Shown in pieces: positions 60,440 to 64,000 of a stretch of DNA of 64,000 nucleotides. Under the pieces are notes generated by a model. It had not been told where the DNA came from. It saw only the letters and a program-made list of their open reading frames with translations, and ran no database searches. How positions within the stretch are numbered: position 1 is the first letter of the stretch; every line of letters starts with the position of its first letter. Source of the stretch: CAYONZ01 sp964405465. GTDB taxonomy: Bacteria > Bdellovibrionota > Bdellovibrionia > Bdellovibrionales > JAMPXM01. Location: the NCBI GenBank assembly GCA_964405465.1, contig CAYONZ010000016.1, forward strand, positions 1 through 64,000. Reading direction: 5' to 3'. The translations under genes were made by a program, and so were the position numbers.

Positions 60440-60485
60440 TTAACTTGAGGCATCGAGTTAACTTCTTGTGAAAGGCATCTAAGAA

Positions 60486-61538
60486 ATGTTCTTCAATTCA
60501 AAAAAAGTTCTGGGCGTTGATATTGGAACAAGCTCAGTCAAAGTTGCAGAAATTGAAGTCTCTCGAAAGGGGTTGAGCCTCAATAAGTTTTCTGTTTTTC
60601 CCCTCAATCCAGGTGCCGTAAGTAATGGCGAAGTCATCGATGCCCATGCCGTGACGAATGCTCTTTCGCAAGCTATCAAGGCGTCAAAGAGCAAGAGAAA
60701 AACTGCTGCCACTGCAATGTGGGGCAACACCGTGATCGTAAAAAAAATCACGCGGCCTCGTATCGATAATCCGGCGACACTTGATGAAGAAATTCAGTAT
60801 GAGGCCTCTCACTACATTCCGTTTCCAATTGAAGAGGTAAGTCTCGAATATCATATTTTAAAAACTGCAAAAAATGCAGCCGAGAGCATGGAGATTCTTT
60901 TGGTCGCGGCCAAGCGTGAATTTATATTTCGGTACATCGAGGCGATCGAAGGATCAGGGCTCAAGTGCAAGTTGATGGATGTCAGTGGGTTTGCCTTGGC
61001 AAATTCTTTTGAAGCGAATTATGGCGTGACCGATACGCCTGTCGCTGTTTTAAATATCGGGGCAGGTATCACCAACTTTATTGTCGTTGAACGAGGAGAA
61101 GTGATCTTCAGTCGTGATATTCCTGTCGGTGGGCTTTTGTACACGATGGACATCAATAAAATGATGGGCGTGAGCATGACCGAGGCCGAAGCACTCAAAA
61201 TAAGTGCGTGTATGGGGCAAGAGGCACCCGACGAAGTAAATCGAATTATTCAGTCAACCAACGATGCCGTGATCGATGAAATTCGCAATGGGTTTGAATT
61301 TTTCTCGGCCACCTCTGGAGGAAGTTCGATTTCAAAATTCTATGTTTCAGGCGGTGGTATGTTTGTCCCGGGTCTCATAGATTCAATCAGCAAAGCCGTT
61401 GGTATCCCGTATGAAGTTTTTGATCCATTGGCAAAGGTGACGATTCACAAGTCGATCACTCCAGAATATGCAAATCAGATCCGTCCCTTGTGTGGAGTTG
61501 TTCTTGGACTTGGCATGCGACAAGAAGGTGACTCATGA
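60486..61538 (+). CDS. pilM: Type IV pilus assembly ATPase-fold protein PilM
   Basis: A 350-residue actin-like protein that forms the cytoplasmic ring of the pilus alignment complex. VLGVDIGTSSVKVAEI is the phosphate-1 motif, VLNIGAGITNFIVVERGEVIFSRDIPVGG the second, and FYVSGGGMFVPGLIDSISKAV the adenosine motif. Complete and of usual length. It overlaps pilN by 4 bases. Confidence 0.96.
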   Translation: MFFNSKKVLGVDIGTSSVKVAEIEVSRKGLSLNKFSVFPLNPGAVSNGEVIDAHAVTNALSQAIKASKSKRKTAATAMWGNTVIVKKITRPRIDNPATLDEEIQYEASHYIPFPIEEVSLEYHILKTAKNAAESMEILLVAAKREFIFRYIEAIEGSGLKCKLMDVSGFALANSFEANYGVTDTPVAVLNIGAGITNFIVVERGEVIFSRDIPVGGLLYTMDINKMMGVSMTEAEALKISACMGQEAPDEVNRIIQSTNDAVIDEIRNGFEFFSATSGGSSISKFYVSGGGMFVPGLIDSISKAVGIPYEVFDPLAKVTIHKSITPEYANQIRPLCGVVLGLGMRQEGDS

Positions 61539-62140
61539 TCAAAATTAACCTTCTTCGCCGAGCCGGTTCCGCAACAGTTATAGCTCCAGTTGGGACTGGG
61601 GTTTACAATCTTGGCGGCGCGCTTTCGCGCGATGATCAAAAAGTCGCTGGTGGTAAACTCATTGTGATAATCCTTGCACCTCTTGCTCTCTTTGGCTGGG
61701 AGCGCTACCAGCTTACTGAAAAACGTGAAGCGCTAGAAGTTGTGCGTTCCGAGGTCGCGAAGCTTGAGCAACAAAAGGGAGCCTTTCAAGGTACTGCACC
61801 GATGGTACAGAAATACACTGAAGACAAAAAGCGAATTGAAAAACAGCTCGATGTTTTGAAGGTTCTGGCAAAGGATAGACTTCGTCCAGTTAAAACTCTC
61901 GACATGATTCAAACTTTGGTTCCCAAAGGGGTTTGGCTGAAAAAGGTCGACATGCTTGGTGATAAAGTGGTGATGAGCGGCTTTGCCAGTACCGATGAGG
62001 GCGTTCCCGAATTAATCAAAGGCATTGAGACCAGCTCCTATTTTTCTGGGCTGAAGGTAAATGGCATCAATCAAGATGATTCGCTCAAAGGCGCACAAAA
62101 GAAATTTGATATCGAATTCATGATAGGAAAAAAAGAATGA
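61535..62140 (+). CDS. pilN: Type IV pilus assembly protein PilN
   Basis: A 201-residue bitopic protein. The N-terminus MIKINLLRR matches the PilM-binding motif of PilN (INLLPWR type), followed by one membrane helix (about 42-58), a coiled coil (65-100), and a ferredoxin-like periplasmic domain (VWLKKVDMLGDKVVMSGFASTDEGVPELI). The stretch between the motif and the helix is longer than usual. Overlaps pilM and pilO by 4 bases each. Confidence 0.93.
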   Translation: MIKINLLRRAGSATVIAPVGTGVYNLGGALSRDDQKVAGGKLIVIILAPLALFGWERYQLTEKREALEVVRSEVAKLEQQKGAFQGTAPMVQKYTEDKKRIEKQLDVLKVLAKDRLRPVKTLDMIQTLVPKGVWLKKVDMLGDKVVMSGFASTDEGVPELIKGIETSSYFSGLKVNGINQDDSLKGAQKKFDIEFMIGKKE

Positions 62141-62748
62141 ACTTAGTGTCGACAATTGCCAGACTTGAATGGAGCCGAGTACTGATCATCGGCGCAGTTT
62201 GCGCGCTTCTTTATTTTTTTATTTTAATGGATCATGGAGAAACAATTGATGCACAGATTCAGGCGGCATCGAATGACAAAGCGAAAGCCACTGATTTGCT
62301 GAAAAAAGCAAAAGAGGCTTCCGAAAATGCGAGTAAGTTTGAAGAAGAGGTCAATCGTTTGGCAGCTCAATTTTCTGAGTTGGTCACTTATCTACCTGAT
62401 AAAATGAATATCGCAGAGCTCAATGATTTGATTTCAAAAGAGGCCATCGCTTCTGGAGTCAAAACTAAGAAATTTGAGCCCCGCAATCGCTCTGATCGTT
62501 TGGAGTTTTACGAGGCACTTCGCATTGATATCAAACTTCAGGGAACGTTCACGCAGGTGGTGAGCTTTCTTTCGCGTCTGACCAAAGTACCGCGTTTGAT
62601 CACTGTGGAGAATGTCGCGATGCAGACTTTTCAGAGCGATCTAGAATCTGCGGTACTTGATTTTTCTGCAACCTTGGTAGGTTACCGCTATATTCCTGAA
62701 GCCGCGGCAAAAGATGCCAATGCTGGAAATGCGCAGGAGAAAAGATGA
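62137..62748 (+). CDS. pilO: Type IV pilus assembly protein PilO
   Basis: A 203-residue bitopic protein with a membrane helix at about 15-32, a coiled coil (40-85), and a PilO domain (LVTYLPDKMNIAELNDLISKEA, LDIKLQGTFTQVVSFLSRLTKVPRLITVENV-type strands, here split by the variant RIDIKLQG). It forms heterodimers with PilN in the inner membrane. Coupled by 4-base overlaps on both sides. Confidence 0.93.
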   Translation: MNLVSTIARLEWSRVLIIGAVCALLYFFILMDHGETIDAQIQAASNDKAKATDLLKKAKEASENASKFEEEVNRLAAQFSELVTYLPDKMNIAELNDLISKEAIASGVKTKKFEPRNRSDRLEFYEALRIDIKLQGTFTQVVSFLSRLTKVPRLITVENVAMQTFQSDLESAVLDFSATLVGYRYIPEAAAKDANAGNAQEKR

Positions 62749-63470
62749 CAGCTCCAGCAGTTTTTCGATTTTATCTCTACGTGAAACAGAATATGAATCA
62801 GCGAGTGGATCCGTCTGCGAACCAGCAGCCAGTGAAGCGGCATGTGCACAGAGAAACAAACAGACAAATCAACAAACTGTTGCGTGCGTTTTTGCTTATT
62901 CCGATCGTGGGGTTTTCTGTTTCTGTTTTGGCTGTTGATGCTCCTGGCTCAGGTCCAAAGGCTCCGCAGACACCAATTGAGAAGGCGAGAGCCGCCAAGC
63001 AGGCCGGAGATGCAAATGCTAAAAGCAAAGATGCTGCGATAAATGAAATCGCAGTAGGCACAGGGTCTGATGGAACGATGAAAGACGAATCGAAGAATTC
63101 TATCATTGGTTTCATGGATCCATTTGAGTACGACTCAAGAGGACGACGCGATCCTTTCGTCCTGCAAATTGAAGAAAAGCCTCTCCCGACTGGACAATTG
63201 CACGGACCTTTCTTGCCGATACAGAAATTTGATTTAAATTCGCTCGCGCTTATCGGTATAATTTGGGATGTGTCGCATCCACGCGCCATGATCATGGATC
63301 CTGAAAAAAAGGTTCATATCTTGGGGCCGAATGCGAAGGTCGGAAATCGAAATGGATATATCGCCGTCATTCGTGAAGGTGAAATAGTGGTCGTTGAAAC
63401 CCAAGAGCAAGAAGGCAAATTGGTTTCAACCGCGCAGGTCGTAAAGATTTCGCAGCCACTTAACAAGTAA
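62745..63470 (+). CDS. pilP: Type IV pilus assembly protein PilP
   Basis: A 241-residue protein. The N-terminus has a hydrophobic segment at about 46-64 after a long, basic 45-residue region; no lipobox Cys is present, although PilP is usually a lipoprotein, so anchoring differs. The C-terminal PilP domain shows the hallmark YDSRGRRDPF, then FDLNSLALIGIIWD and a beta-sandwich ending in VVKIS. PilP links PilNO to the secretin PilQ, whose gene follows after 19 bases. Confidence 0.92.
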   Translation: MTAPAVFRFYLYVKQNMNQRVDPSANQQPVKRHVHRETNRQINKLLRAFLLIPIVGFSVSVLAVDAPGSGPKAPQTPIEKARAAKQAGDANAKSKDAAINEIAVGTGSDGTMKDESKNSIIGFMDPFEYDSRGRRDPFVLQIEEKPLPTGQLHGPFLPIQKFDLNSLALIGIIWDVSHPRAMIMDPEKKVHILGPNAKVGNRNGYIAVIREGEIVVVETQEQEGKLVSTAQVVKISQPLNK

Positions 63471-63489
63471 GTAAAAAGGGAGTGTTAGG

Positions 63490-64000
63490 ATGACAGTCCG
63501 AAAGTTTGTCGCTGTATTGGCAGCGATCTCATTGTTGGCATCGTGCAGTTCTTCGCCGCACACAGAAGAGGCCTCAGGCGCGTCTGCAGAGGGCGATACG
63601 GCAAGTACTGAACAGGTCAATCCAGAGTTGGCACAAGAGGAGCTCAATCTAAACGGCACCCCCGAAGCAAACTCAGCGCCTGCTGAACAGGCCGCTCCAG
63701 TTGAGTCCGCGCCAACCGACGTGGCTCAGCAAACCGCTCCGGCCGAAGTCATGCAGCAGCCGGCCCAGTCAGAGCCTGCACCAGTTGCACTGCAGCCGAC
63801 CTCTCAGGCAGTCGATATCACCAATATCAAGTATCAGTCAGCGAAAGATGGTGGGTCGGTTGTGATTGAAGCAACAGGAGTTGCAACCTACAGAACAAGA
63901 GAAAGCAGCAATCAAAACCAGGTGGTGATCGAGGTTGCAAACGCCAGACTTCCAAGTCGTTTGAAACGCCCATTCAATACCAAAGATTTTAAACAATCTG
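63490..64000 (+). CDS. pilQ: Type IV pilus secretin PilQ, N-terminal part (runs off the window)
   Basis: The frame is open from the ATG at 63490 to the end, giving 170 residues. The start is a lipoprotein-type signal with lipobox LLASC (Cys at about residue 18). A Pro/Ala/Glu/Gln-rich low-complexity region follows (about 25-105), then the beginning of an AMIN domain, which binds peptidoglycan: VDITNIKYQSAKDGGSVVIE and QVVIEVANARLPSRL. The secretin ring domain lies beyond the window. AGTGTTAGG precedes the start. It is the last gene of pilMNOPQ. Confidence 0.88.
   Translation, partial: MTVRKFVAVLAAISLLASCSSSPHTEEASGASAEGDTASTEQVNPELAQEELNLNGTPEANSAPAEQAAPVESAPTDVAQQTAPAEVMQQPAQSEPAPVALQPTSQAVDITNIKYQSAKDGGSVVIEATGVATYRTRESSNQNQVVIEVANARLPSRLKRPFNTKDFKQS

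Overview
The window reads as a chromosomal segment of a Gram-negative bacterium of the Bdellovibrionota (Bdellovibrio-like) or a close relative. The basis is gene content: Kdo and Lpt genes for an outer membrane, a complete Agl/Glt-type gliding machine of the kind known from Myxococcus and Bdellovibrio, a type IVa pilus block in Myxococcus-like order, many FHA and TPR proteins, and RNase Y next to rpoN. No rRNA, tRNA, CRISPR array, prophage or insertion sequence was recognised. Two runs of exactly 100 N (1103-1202 and 43711-43810) show that this is a draft scaffold; each interrupts the end of a gene.

Layout. 1-2.1 kb: a small aromatic/quinone-type module (DODA-like dioxygenase, pirin, divergent HxlR regulator). 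2.2-5.6 kb: a coupled set of a small protein, a secreted cupredoxin-like protein and an orphan CpaF secretion ATPase, then a TPR protein. 6-19 kb: housekeeping and envelope genes (RDD membrane protein, M48 protease, a degenerate histidine kinase, eno, ftsB, a small HTH protein, polA, a FliL-like protein, two exported proteins, an FHA/sigma-54 activator). 19.2-25.8 kb: engB, kdsB, pyrG, kdsD, a secreted repeat protein and a KdsC-like protein that has lost its catalytic Asp. 25.9-37.9 kb: ten co-directional genes gltA-G and aglRQS, followed by a convergent GYF-PilZ gene. 38.9-43.7 kb: lptC-like, lptB, rpoN and rny. 43.8-50.7 kb: a lipoprotein, hpf, metK, lepA and three tandem signal peptidase genes. 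50.8-56.8 kb: pyrB, carA, an unknown gene and carB. 56.9-64 kb: a PhnD-like protein, an ABC transporter (pilH/pilI position), pilD, and pilM-N-O-P-Q, with pilQ running off the end.

How the parts fit. The two surface-motility systems frame the window: Glt/Agl (a TolQR-like motor, TPR periplasmic proteins and outer-membrane barrels) and type IV pilus assembly, whose PilD would process pilins. Kdo and Lpt genes supply LPS. The lepB triplet fits a heavy export load, since many products here carry signal peptides. rpoN lies in the same window as a sigma-54 activator with an FHA sensor. Several start sites (polA, pyrB, the kinase-like gene, engB) lack a Shine-Dalgarno sequence and have a promoter-like -10 element only 5-9 bases before the start codon, which suggests leaderless mRNAs.

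Limits: everything is read by eye. Family assignments rest on visible motifs and gene order, promoter and terminator calls on consensus matching, and start codons on Shine-Dalgarno spacing.
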